From: an uncultured Bacteroidales bacterium
Lineage (GTDB): Bacteria > Bacteroidota > Bacteroidia > Bacteroidales > UBA932
DNA length: 62,059 nt
Reading direction: 5' to 3'
Assembly (NCBI GenBank): GCA_934667175.1
Contig: CAKULN010000016.1
Coordinates: forward strand, 1-62,059
Shown here: in pieces, positions 8,481-15,960 of the stretch
Layout: every line of letters starts with the position of its first letter
Position numbering within the stretch: position 1 is the stretch's first letter
Made by a program: the position numbers and the translations under genes
The notes under the pieces: model-generated
What the model was told of the DNA's origin: nothing
Database searches by the model: none
The model's input: only the letters and a program-made list of their open reading frames with translations

Positions 8481-10055
8481 ATGAAATGGTTCTTCAAAAT
8501 GATGCTGCCGGCTCTGGTGCTGGTGTCCTGCAGCAAAGAGGGTGGATCTCCGGTGGAGATTGATCCTGTCAGCACAAAGGAAACGACTGAGGTAGTGGCT
8601 CATGAAATGATTGAGCTGGGAGAGGAGTTGTCTAATCCTTATTCCGTCGCCAATGTCAAGGAGGCGTTGTCGGCTCTTTATCCGACGAGGGCGACCGCTG
8701 ATGTCCCCGTCTCGGACTACTATGTAAGATTCCTCCCGGAGTCTGAGGAGGAATTCAATCAGATCGCCGGCATGGGTGTGGAGCTTCTGGACTATCCTAT
8801 GGACCGTGAGGTTCTTAAGGATGGAGACTACTATCACGACCCTTCGCTTCCGGATGGGGCCATCACATGGCAGTATGCCGTGGTTCCTTCGGATTTTGTT
8901 TTTCCTCAAGGAATCCGTTACGAGGTCTTGGACGAGTGCTTCATCCCCGACGAGGAAGATGAGACAAGAAGTCCCGGAGACTTCGACTGGGCCGCCGTGG
9001 AAAGGATGGCTTTCGAAATCACAGGCAACGGTGACATGCTGGAACCTCAGACAAGGGCCAGGAGGAAGCCTTCCGGAACCATCAAGATTGTCGATGACAA
9101 GCTAAAGAACGGAAAGTCGGTCGGTGTGGCCGGGGTCAAGATGGTCGCCAACGTTTTTGTGAAGATCGCCACCACCTACACCGATGAGAACGGGGACTAT
9201 CAGTTCTCCAAGAAGTTTTCCGCAAAGCCTCGTTACCGGATCTGCTTCAAGAACAAGGTCGGCTTCTCCATCGGTCTGAACCTGATTCTGGTTCCGGCTT
9301 CCATCTCAACGTTGGGCAAGTCTTCGTCCTCGGGAATTGATCGCGTCATCGACAAGGATTCCGATGCGACATTGTTCCGTCGTTGTGTCGTCAACAACGC
9401 TGCCTACGATTACTACAAGAAGTGCCAGACGTCAGGAGTGGCGATGCCGCCGAAAAACATAAGGTTCTGGATTCTGAACATCCTGAAACCTTCGAGCACC
9501 TTGATGATGCATCACGGCGCGCTTCTGGACTACAAGCTTGTAAGCAAGTATCTTGGAAAATACACGTCGCTCGTGAGACTGTTCGCCCCTGACATCACGA
9601 TCGGTTCCAAAGAAAAGAACGGTAACTACTCCGAACTATACACGACGACCATTCACGAGATGTCTCATGCGTCGCATTACAAGAATGTCGGCAATGATTA
9701 TTGGAGGAACTATGCGATGTACATCCTGACTTCGTTCATCAACACCGGGGAAGCCTATGGCACAGGAAATGGAGAGAACGCCGGCTATTGCGAAGTCGGT
9801 GAGATGTGGGCCTACTACATGGAGAATGCCTTGTACAAGGATCGCTATGGGAAGAATCTCAACTCTGGTCTGAGTTATTGGTTCAAACCTCAGATTTTCG
9901 CGGAACTTGAGGCCGGAGGAATAAGACGCTCGGAAATCTGTGCGTGTCTTGGCTACTACACGAATGACATGAAGTCCCTTAAGGCGGCGCTGTTGGAGAA
10001 TTGTGCCGGCAAGACGGCCTTGATCAACAAGGTTTTCAAAAAGTACGGCAAGTAG
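8481..10055 (+). CDS. Lipoprotein with HExxH motif, putative zinc metallopeptidase
   Basis: A 524-residue predicted lipoprotein (lipobox LVSC, Cys17). Residues about 200-270 look like a carboxypeptidase-regulatory-type beta-sandwich (GVAGVKMVANVFVK, then YTDENGDYQFSKKF). The C-terminal half contains HEMSHASH with an HExxH zinc site at residues 392-396; CEVGEMWAYY about 45 residues later offers Glu438 or Glu441 as the third ligand, as in gluzincin peptidases. No propeptide or peptidase family is otherwise recognised, so a catalytic role is inferred from the motif. It is a single-gene unit between its own promoter and the tRNA-Leu gene. Probably anchored on the envelope and surface exposed. Confidence 0.7.
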   Translation: MKWFFKMMLPALVLVSCSKEGGSPVEIDPVSTKETTEVVAHEMIELGEELSNPYSVANVKEALSALYPTRATADVPVSDYYVRFLPESEEEFNQIAGMGVELLDYPMDREVLKDGDYYHDPSLPDGAITWQYAVVPSDFVFPQGIRYEVLDECFIPDEEDETRSPGDFDWAAVERMAFEITGNGDMLEPQTRARRKPSGTIKIVDDKLKNGKSVGVAGVKMVANVFVKIATTYTDENGDYQFSKKFSAKPRYRICFKNKVGFSIGLNLILVPASISTLGKSSSSGIDRVIDKDSDATLFRRCVVNNAAYDYYKKCQTSGVAMPPKNIRFWILNILKPSSTLMMHHGALLDYKLVSKYLGKYTSLVRLFAPDITIGSKEKNGNYSELYTTTIHEMSHASHYKNVGNDYWRNYAMYILTSFINTGEAYGTGNGENAGYCEVGEMWAYYMENALYKDRYGKNLNSGLSYWFKPQIFAELEAGGIRRSEICACLGYYTNDMKSLKAALLENCAGKTALINKVFKKYGK

Positions 10056-10081
10056 TTTTCTTAAGCCCGCGTTTGATTTTG

Positions 10082-10112
10082 TTTGCAAATTCGTAAATAA
10101 TCCGTATCTTTG
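10082..10112 (+). promoter_or_regulatory. Promoter of tRNA-Leu
   Basis: TTTG (10082-10085), 19 bases, then TATCTTTG (10105-10112): a full-consensus Bacteroidetes sigma promoter, 13 bases before the tRNA 5' end. Confidence 0.8.
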
Positions 10113-10125
10113 CAATCCACTTCAA

Positions 10126-10208
10126 GCGCGGGTGGCGAAATGGTAGACGCGCTAGTTTCAGGAGCTAGTGTCAATTGCGACGTGTGAGTTCGACTCTCAT
10201 CCCGCGCA
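10126..10208 (+). tRNA. tRNA-Leu (anticodon CAG)
   Basis: The acceptor stem GCGCGGG (10126-10132) pairs with CCCGCGC (10201-10207), with A as discriminator at 10208. The D arm contains TGGTAGAC. The anticodon stem CTAGT/GCTAG closes the seven-base loop TTCAGGA, giving anticodon CAG, which reads CUG. A long variable arm (class II) and a T arm with TTCGACT follow. The 3' CCA is not encoded, as is common in Bacteroidetes. It has its own promoter and a Rho-independent terminator. Confidence 0.95.
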
Positions 10209-10211
10209 CAG

Positions 10212-10250
10212 GAACGAGGACGGCCGATAGGTTGTCCTCGTTCGCTTTTT
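10212..10250 (+). terminator. Rho-independent terminator of tRNA-Leu
   Basis: A perfect 10-bp stem, GAACGAGGAC (10212-10221) with GTCCTCGTTC (10234-10243), has a 12-base loop and is followed by GC and five T residues. It begins four bases after the tRNA. Confidence 0.85.
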
Positions 10251-11217
10251 CCACTCATTGCTCCGGTAAGTCTGTACGGCAACTATGAGGGCAAGTCCAA
10301 AAACCTGTGTTAAAGAAAGGGCTCTGCCTTGTTAACTGAATTTTGTTATTTCGCACCAAAGTCAAAGTCAACACTGTCGGCCAAAGAAGTTGTTTGCTGA
10401 CGGCTTGCCACCGGTTGGTTCAACAGTTTGTCAAGCGAAAGCCTTGTTGGCCGGACAGAATGCAGAAATCATGCGTTCAGTCTGGTCGGAGCGCAATCTA
10501 ACGGACGAACAGCGTGAGGGATTATAGACGATGAGAATCTTACAAACGGCTTTCAGTCGCAAGTCGAATCTGTGCCGGTGGAATCCGGACCGGGCTGAAA
10601 AACTCAAGGGCAAAGGTACGGGATTTTCATGGGAATGATCCTTTCAGGCGCTTCGGATAGGCTTTGACGTGAAGGCGTTCTGTAAATCCATCCGCACCGA
10701 CATCAGCACGAGGCGACAGCAATAAGGACCCGCCTCCGCTTGCACCCTTACGTGAGACCGCAAGGCGCAACATAAATGACAGCCGAAAATAAGCCTCGGA
10801 ATCAGCGTGTACCCTGACGTGGGGCCGCAAGACATCTGGATACGGGTTCACATTCTAGTGCCGGAGTGATTGGACGACATTCTTTGACTATAATGTCGTT
10901 CAAAACCGACAAATGGAGGGGTTCGACGGCACTTCGTGGAAATATTGTCGTTCTGACTCTCAACTTTTAGTCTGTTCCTTGACCGGAGGTCGATGATGCG
11001 GCTCATAACCAAGGAATGCGTGATTTGTAAATCATTGTTAATAAATAGTTTAAGCATTAGTCTTCGGCGGTTTAATACTCAAGGCGAAGTACTAACTATA
11101 TGATAATTAATGCATTTCCTACCACTCATTGACACTAAGCGTGTTGCGTTTGGACATAGAGAGAGGGGTATATTAATTCTTATGAAAAAGAATCAGACAA
11201 TGATTCACCTTGCGTTG
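10251..11217. other. Gene-poor stretch after tRNA-Leu
   Basis: About 970 bases with no recognisable gene on either strand. Short open frames here have no signal peptide, domain or composition of real proteins. A promoter-like TACCTTTG lies on the minus strand (10611-10618) but no gene follows it. A degenerate tandem repeat is at 10701-10831. The position directly behind a tRNA gene is a usual integration point, and the stretch may be the remains of a decayed element, but no integrase, attachment-site duplication or transposase fragment could be recognised. Confidence 0.4.
10701..10831. repeat. Degenerate two-copy tandem repeat (period about 67 bp)
   Basis: The 24-base segments 10741-10764 and 10808-10831 match at 20 of 24 positions (shared core CCGCAAG preceded by a conserved ACGTG). 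The flanking sequence to the left of each copy is also similar (GACAGC, then A-rich, then GCCTC). On the minus strand both copies read as similar short peptides, which is probably the reason such elements are sometimes called as genes. Function unknown. Confidence 0.45.
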
Positions 11218-11304
11218 GCCCCGTTGTTTGGAGGGCATGGCGGCCCTTTACCCGGACAGGGCGCGCGAAGCGCGTAGGCCGCCATGCCCTCCAAACAACG
11301 GGGC
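11218..11304. repeat. Perfect 28-bp inverted repeat with 31-bp spacer
   Basis: The left arm 11218-11245 (begins GCCCCGTTGTTTGGAGGGCA) is exactly complementary to the right arm 11277-11304. The 31-base spacer contains a smaller GC-rich hairpin (CGCGC-GAA-GCGCG). No T-tract follows, so it is not a standard terminator, and no gene lies between the arms. It could be a short non-autonomous mobile repeat, a REP-like element or a structured RNA; the sequence alone does not decide. Confidence 0.7.
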
Positions 11305-11629
11305 TCCAGACCGAAGATAGCCCTGTTGCAGCCTCCAGCAACGCTATGCTTTGTAAGAAAACTATAAGGGCTCAACTCAGGGGAGTTTCAGATATTAAGT
11401 ATTTCCTGTACAGGCTATTTAAGATATATGCCTAAACACATACTTTTGGACTTGATCCAGCAACTATCATTTCGGACCAAGTCCTCCATTATTTCTCTGA
11501 CTTGTCGCAAAGTGGCGGGCTGGGCTCTATTGCTTGAAAGGCTGAAAGGCCATTTGTCCATGCGGGCTGTTCGCAATTGTTTGATAAGTAGCCGCTTGCT
11601 TGCAGGTGTTGTCCATGCACCGCCGCACG
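11305..11629. other. Non-coding stretch before the DUF3795 gene
   Basis: No gene is supported. It holds an imperfect 11-bp inverted repeat (GGACTTGATCC at 11448-11458 and GGACCAAGTCC at 11474-11484, one mismatch). The minus-strand open frame over this part continues antisense into the DUF3795 gene and is judged a shadow. Confidence 0.35.
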
Positions 11630-11659
11630 TTGGAATCCGAGCCGGATCCGCTAATTTTG
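11630..11659 (+). promoter_or_regulatory. Promoter of the DUF3795 gene
   Basis: TTGG (11630-11633), 18 bases, then TAATTTTG (11652-11659), 23 bases before the ATG at 11683. The arrangement is close to the Bacteroidetes consensus. Confidence 0.6.
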
Positions 11660-11682
11660 CATAAACTAAATTATCAAGTAAT

Positions 11683-12018
11683 ATGAAAGATTTGATCGCT
11701 TGCTGTGGGTTGGACTGCGGGAATTGCGATGCCCGCAAAGCCACTTTGAACAATGATGACGCGCTGAGGGGAAAGACAGCCAAACTATGGGCCGAGGCGA
11801 ATAACGCCCCGATCAAGCCCGAACATATCAATTGTATGGGATGCCGTACCGAGGGTGTGAAGTTCCTCTATTGCAGTGAACTCTGTCCGATCCGTAAATG
11901 TGTGCGGGAAAAAGGTTTTGGCACTTGCGCGGAGTGTGAGCTGATCGACACCTGTGAAGTGGTCGGAGAAGTCTTCAGAAACGCCCCTGGCGCCCGTGAT
12001 AATCTGCGGAATTTTTGA
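11683..12018 (+). CDS. DUF3795 cysteine-rich protein
   Basis: A 111-residue cytoplasmic protein rich in cysteine. The N-terminal CCGLDCGNCDA, then NCMGCR, YCSELCPIRKC and CAECELIDTC give the spacing of the DUF3795 family, whose cysteines probably hold metal or an Fe-S cluster. Function is unknown. It is transcribed from its own promoter (11630-11659). Its TGA stop overlaps a copy of the over-represented octamer TGAATATG (12016-12023), and the next promoter begins inside its last codons. Confidence 0.85.
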   Translation: MKDLIACCGLDCGNCDARKATLNNDDALRGKTAKLWAEANNAPIKPEHINCMGCRTEGVKFLYCSELCPIRKCVREKGFGTCAECELIDTCEVVGEVFRNAPGARDNLRNF

Positions 12019-12044
12019 ATATGCCTAAAAAAGCATTACATTTG
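12014..12044 (+). promoter_or_regulatory. Promoter of the fimbrillin/DUF4493/PCMD operon
   Basis: TTTG (12014-12017), 19 bases, then TACATTTG (12037-12044). This full-consensus promoter is 48 bases before the GTG start at 12093 and is the only one seen before the seven-gene run that ends at 20902. Confidence 0.75.
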
Positions 12045-12092
12045 TGAATATGAGTGCGGCGGCATGCGGCTGTCCGCGAAAATTGAATTGTA

Positions 12093-13952
12093 GTGTATTT
12101 AAAGGCGATATTAAGAATATTATCTGTCTCCGCCGGTGTGGCGCTGATTGGTTGCGGTGGTTTTGACCCCGTTGATCCTAAGGTCATTCCGTCTTCGGTT
12201 GATGTGGTTCTCGCTGTCGGTGACGCTCCCGGGACCAGAACGGAATACGATGTGGAGGCCCGGCGCTTTGTCTGGAATGACGGTGATAAGCTGGCTGTCT
12301 GGGCTAAATCTTCTGATGGGGTGCTTGCACTTGACAATCAACCGTTTCGTCTTCTTGCATCCGGCACCGGACACCAATCGGACGGTGAGCCTGGAACTGA
12401 CAATTCATCCGCTTATTTCACAAGCACTCTGCCTTCGCCGATGGCTGAGGGAACATATTCATACTACATGACTTACCCTTTGCCGGAATCGGTGGGTGGC
12501 ACGACGGCCACATTCACGGTTCCCGCCGTGCAGGATGGCTTGGCTTCGGGAGGGGTTGATGTGCTTGTGTCCGGGCCTGTCTCCGGGCCGGCCCTTTCGG
12601 CTGTCAAGGAGGGAATTCCAGTGGATGAAGACAACCTCTTGAATGTCAGGATGAAGCATCTTCTGCATTTTCTTAGGTTCTACATCCCTGAAGGAAATAA
12701 TGTGTTGGGCGAGCCGGTGAAGAGGATTGAGTTCACTATGCCGCAGGCTGTGGCCGGCAAGGTCACGGTGGATGTCACGGACGCATCCACGGCCAGTCTT
12801 GGCGAGGGAGTGAACGGGATGACATTGGAACTTAGGGAACCGATTGACGAGTCTGCGGATGGGATGGATGTGGCGGTCGCCGGGATATTCCCTCCGCTGG
12901 CTGCTTACTCGGCGGGCGAAAAGATGGCAGTGTCGATATATTCAGAGAATAAATGGGCTTCGTTGGCTCCGATGTCATTGAATGGCAGGACTTTCGAGGC
13001 TGGACATATTACACCTGTACCGTTGAGACCGACTGAAGCTAGACAGCTCTACAAGCTGAAATTTACGTTGGCCTCCAATAATCTTGGAGAGGATCCGTAT
13101 AATATTAAGCTTTCTCTTCCCGAGGGGGTGAATTGGCCGGGAAGTGCGTCCAATGTTCTTGCATTTGACGGGACACACGGTGGGCTGATAAAGGTAGGTG
13201 ACGTCTTTGTCGTGGAGACAAAGGAGGAGCCGGAGTTCAGGGCGTTGTCATCACAGACGCTGACAGTAAGTTATGAATCGGAGAGCGCTTTGGTGACGGA
13301 AAGCCTTACGCTGGGGGATCTGACTGCAATCTCAAATGTCTCTTACTCTTTGAACTGCCCTTATCTGTTCTTTGAGGATTTCAGAGGGGTGGAGGAGTTC
13401 AGTTCTAATGATATTTATAAGACTTCAAGCGCTGGTAGTTTTGCCCCTGTCCAGTTTTTGGATGGTTGGAGTGCGGCAAGGGCTGGGGCAAAGGCTGGAG
13501 AATCTATCAGAATAGCCTGCCGTAGGGAAACCTCGGCGAATTATCCAGCCAGGGCGGATTCTCCATCCTTAGATGGATTAAAGTATGGCTGTCAAGTTGA
13601 TTTGGAAGTCATCTTTGATTATTCAATGGACAGAAAGAACGGAGGAATCGGACCTAAGGATGTTTCCCAAACCATGTATTTTGGTTATATAAACACGTCT
13701 GATAACCTGCCTAGTGGCTTGGCTATTGATAAAGTGCCGGGCACGTACCCTGAAAGTTACACCTCAGATGAGACAGGTGGCTCATATACAAACATCAACA
13801 ACAAATATGCGGCTACATTGAAAGGGGTAATGAATGAAGAAAAGACTCCTTTAAGGTTGAGCTGGAGGACTATGCCGGAAAACAAGGCCGGATTGAATAA
13901 CAACACCTGCTGGCTCTACATAGACAACATAAAAGTGAAAATCAAGAAATAA
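12093..13952 (+). CDS. Fimbrillin-like surface lipoprotein with C-terminal extra domain
   Basis: A 619-residue predicted lipoprotein that starts at GTG; no in-frame ATG lies before the signal peptide, whose lipobox LIGC puts Cys at residue 21. Residues about 30-315 have the pattern of fimbrillin-family proteins (TRTEYD, then FVWNDGDKLAVWA, then the FTVPAVQDG and MKHLLHFLRF segments). Residues about 435-619 form a separate beta-rich domain beginning LFFEDFRGVEEF and ending WLYIDNIKVKI, resembling carbohydrate-binding or lectin-like jelly rolls found on surface proteins. It heads a seven-gene run with an 8-base spacer to the next gene. It may be a structural or adhesive surface component. Confidence 0.7.
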   Translation: MYLKAILRILSVSAGVALIGCGGFDPVDPKVIPSSVDVVLAVGDAPGTRTEYDVEARRFVWNDGDKLAVWAKSSDGVLALDNQPFRLLASGTGHQSDGEPGTDNSSAYFTSTLPSPMAEGTYSYYMTYPLPESVGGTTATFTVPAVQDGLASGGVDVLVSGPVSGPALSAVKEGIPVDEDNLLNVRMKHLLHFLRFYIPEGNNVLGEPVKRIEFTMPQAVAGKVTVDVTDASTASLGEGVNGMTLELREPIDESADGMDVAVAGIFPPLAAYSAGEKMAVSIYSENKWASLAPMSLNGRTFEAGHITPVPLRPTEARQLYKLKFTLASNNLGEDPYNIKLSLPEGVNWPGSASNVLAFDGTHGGLIKVGDVFVVETKEEPEFRALSSQTLTVSYESESALVTESLTLGDLTAISNVSYSLNCPYLFFEDFRGVEEFSSNDIYKTSSAGSFAPVQFLDGWSAARAGAKAGESIRIACRRETSANYPARADSPSLDGLKYGCQVDLEVIFDYSMDRKNGGIGPKDVSQTMYFGYINTSDNLPSGLAIDKVPGTYPESYTSDETGGSYTNINNKYAATLKGVMNEEKTPLRLSWRTMPENKAGLNNNTCWLYIDNIKVKIKK

Positions 13953-13960
13953 TTATTTAT

Positions 13961-14698
13961 ATGAGGATTAACGTAATGGCTGGGGTTTTGGCGTTGGCAC
14001 TCGTGTCGGCGGCGTGCTCCAAGCAACAGAACGAACCGGGCGCCACGCTTTCGTTCTCTGTCGACACTGACGTTCAGGTGACAGAAATGACGAGGAGCAG
14101 CGTGTCCGACTACACCACGCTTCCCGAGGCGGGGAAGTTCACGATCGTGGTGTCGGGAAGCGATGGAAGTGAAGTGTACAACGGCCTGCTTGAGGCTTAC
14201 AGCGCATCAACGGCTCTGAAGGCCGGAAACTACATAGTCAAGGCAAGCTATGGCTCGGCCACTGACGAAGGGTTTGACAAACCGTACTTCGCCGGAGAGA
14301 AGACATTCTCGATCACCGGGGGAGGCAACACCAATGTGTCTATTCCTGTCGCGCTGGCCAACTCGATGATCCGGATGGAATATTCCGACAATTTCAAGGC
14401 CTACTACAAGGATTACTCCTTCACGGTGAAGACCGGAGGCGGCACCGGGATCCCTTTCTCAAAAGGAGTGGACAAGGCCGCGTTCGTGGACGCCTACACA
14501 ATCTCGATCTCCGGAACTCTCACGAATCAAGGAGACAAGAAACAGGAATTTACAAAGTCGTACGACTCGAGCCTTTCTCCGAAGACATGCTACACCGTCA
14601 AGTTCGATGTGCCGAATGTCGGAACAGGTGCGGTGACAATCAAGTTTGACGACACGGTCGAAGATGTGACCCTTGCGGATGTTGATCTTAACAATTAA
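13961..14698 (+). CDS. DUF4493 lipoprotein
   Basis: A 245-residue lipoprotein (lipobox VSAAC, Cys19) consisting of one DUF4493 unit: the TRSSVSDYTTLPEAGKFT start, the AGNYIVKASYGS core that matches the same stretch in the next two genes (AGTYRLDARSS; ADDYRVDVVAGE), then FAGEKTFSI and a beta-rich C-terminal half. DUF4493 proteins are known only as Bacteroidetes surface or periplasmic lipoproteins of unknown function. Neighbours on both sides are only 5-8 bases away, so it is co-expressed with them. Confidence 0.75.
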   Translation: MRINVMAGVLALALVSAACSKQQNEPGATLSFSVDTDVQVTEMTRSSVSDYTTLPEAGKFTIVVSGSDGSEVYNGLLEAYSASTALKAGNYIVKASYGSATDEGFDKPYFAGEKTFSITGGGNTNVSIPVALANSMIRMEYSDNFKAYYKDYSFTVKTGGGTGIPFSKGVDKAAFVDAYTISISGTLTNQGDKKQEFTKSYDSSLSPKTCYTVKFDVPNVGTGAVTIKFDDTVEDVTLADVDLNN

Positions 14699-14703
14699 TC
14701 AGG

Positions 14704-15948
14704 ATGAGAAAAGCAGTTTACATATTCCTTGCCGCCGCCTTGGTCTTGGCGGTGTCATGCAAAAAAGACGTGTTCAATTATGGAGGTGAGAAAGACAACA
14801 CGGGAGTGCTTTCTTTCGCCGGGCTGACCCTTGAGGTGTCCGAAGATGTCAACAAGGTCACCACAAAGGCTGATGCGGCCGGTGATGAGTACACCATCTC
14901 TCTCTACGATGGATCAGACAAGCTTATTTTGAAGAAAACCTACGGAGAGGTGCGTGGTGAGGGTGAAATCACTCTTCCTGCCGGAACATACAGGCTCGAT
15001 GCCCGTTCCAGCGACGCTGCTGTGCCTCAGGCGAAATTCAATTCTCCTGTTTACGGGACTTCGAGGGAGGTGGTCATAAAAGCGGGGGAGAAGACCACAT
15101 TGGAGCCATTGACATGCACGCTTCTTCAGGCTGTGGTTACCGTCGGGTATAATGACGCGTTCCTGAAGTCTGTGACGGGGGACGGCGTGGCTACGGTTGA
15201 GCTGACGGCCGGCTATCCGTTGGAGTACAATCTGACATATTCAAACGGAACGGCTAACTACGACCGCAGGTTGGGGTATTTCGCGGTGAACGGAGACAAT
15301 TCGACATTGGCGCTTACGTTCGAAGGTTCCGTGGACGGAAAGACGCAGAAGATGAAGACAACCATTTCTGGGGTCAAGGCTCGGAACTGGCACATCATCA
15401 CAATCATGAAGAAGGTGGATGAGAGCGGCGACGCATCTTTCGCGGTTGAGATTGACGGGCTTGTCGAGGATCTTGAACTGGACAACGATGTGAAGGCGGA
15501 AGAGAAGGGGGACGGCTACGATCCTAACACCCCGACCGGTGACGGAGGCATCGAACTTGTCAGCACAAGTGACTGCGACATCACGAAGAAGGTGACCGTG
15601 CCGGCGACGGGATCGTTCCCGCTTACAATGAAGGCGATAATCCCTAACGGAGCCCGCAGATTCACTGTGGACATCTCTTCGACCAACGAAAACTTTATGG
15701 GTGCCGTGGGTGAAGTCGGAGGGTCTACCCTTGATCTGATCAACCCTTCGGAGGCAGCCTTGGGAATATTCACAATCGTTCCTTTCCCTCACGGTTCGGA
15801 GCTTTCCGGCAAGACGGAGATTGATTTTGACCTTTCCGGTGCACAGACGCCTCTGCTCGCGTTCAAGGGAGAACACACATTCACGATGAACGTGGTTGAC
15901 AACAAGGGCTGCCGCAAGAGCATTCCTATCATTCTCGTGGTGATTTAA
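14704..15948 (+). CDS. DUF4493 lipoprotein with C-terminal extension
   Basis: A 414-residue lipoprotein (lipobox AVSC, Cys19). Residues about 30-260 form a DUF4493 unit homologous to the preceding gene (VTTKADAAGDEYTISLYD, AGTYRLDARSSDA, FNSPVYGTS). After a linker rich in Asp, Pro and Thr (about residues 270-285) comes a second beta-sandwich-like domain of about 130 residues not found in the previous protein. Spacing is 5 bases to the gene before and 12 to the gene after. Function unknown; duplicated DUF4493 genes are usual in such operons. Confidence 0.72.
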   Translation: MRKAVYIFLAAALVLAVSCKKDVFNYGGEKDNTGVLSFAGLTLEVSEDVNKVTTKADAAGDEYTISLYDGSDKLILKKTYGEVRGEGEITLPAGTYRLDARSSDAAVPQAKFNSPVYGTSREVVIKAGEKTTLEPLTCTLLQAVVTVGYNDAFLKSVTGDGVATVELTAGYPLEYNLTYSNGTANYDRRLGYFAVNGDNSTLALTFEGSVDGKTQKMKTTISGVKARNWHIITIMKKVDESGDASFAVEIDGLVEDLELDNDVKAEEKGDGYDPNTPTGDGGIELVSTSDCDITKKVTVPATGSFPLTMKAIIPNGARRFTVDISSTNENFMGAVGEVGGSTLDLINPSEAALGIFTIVPFPHGSELSGKTEIDFDLSGAQTPLLAFKGEHTFTMNVVDNKGCRKSIPIILVVI

Positions 15949-15960
15949 CATGATGGAGGA

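Noticed and set aside
10627..10851. Short minus-strand frames with repeated peptide-like sequence
   Set aside because: The apparent peptides are translations of a degenerate tandem DNA repeat in two frames and have no start context or promoter.
11415..11831. A 138-residue minus-strand open frame
   Set aside because: It runs antisense into the DUF3795 gene and contains no domain or signal; the plus-strand gene has a promoter and conserved cysteines.
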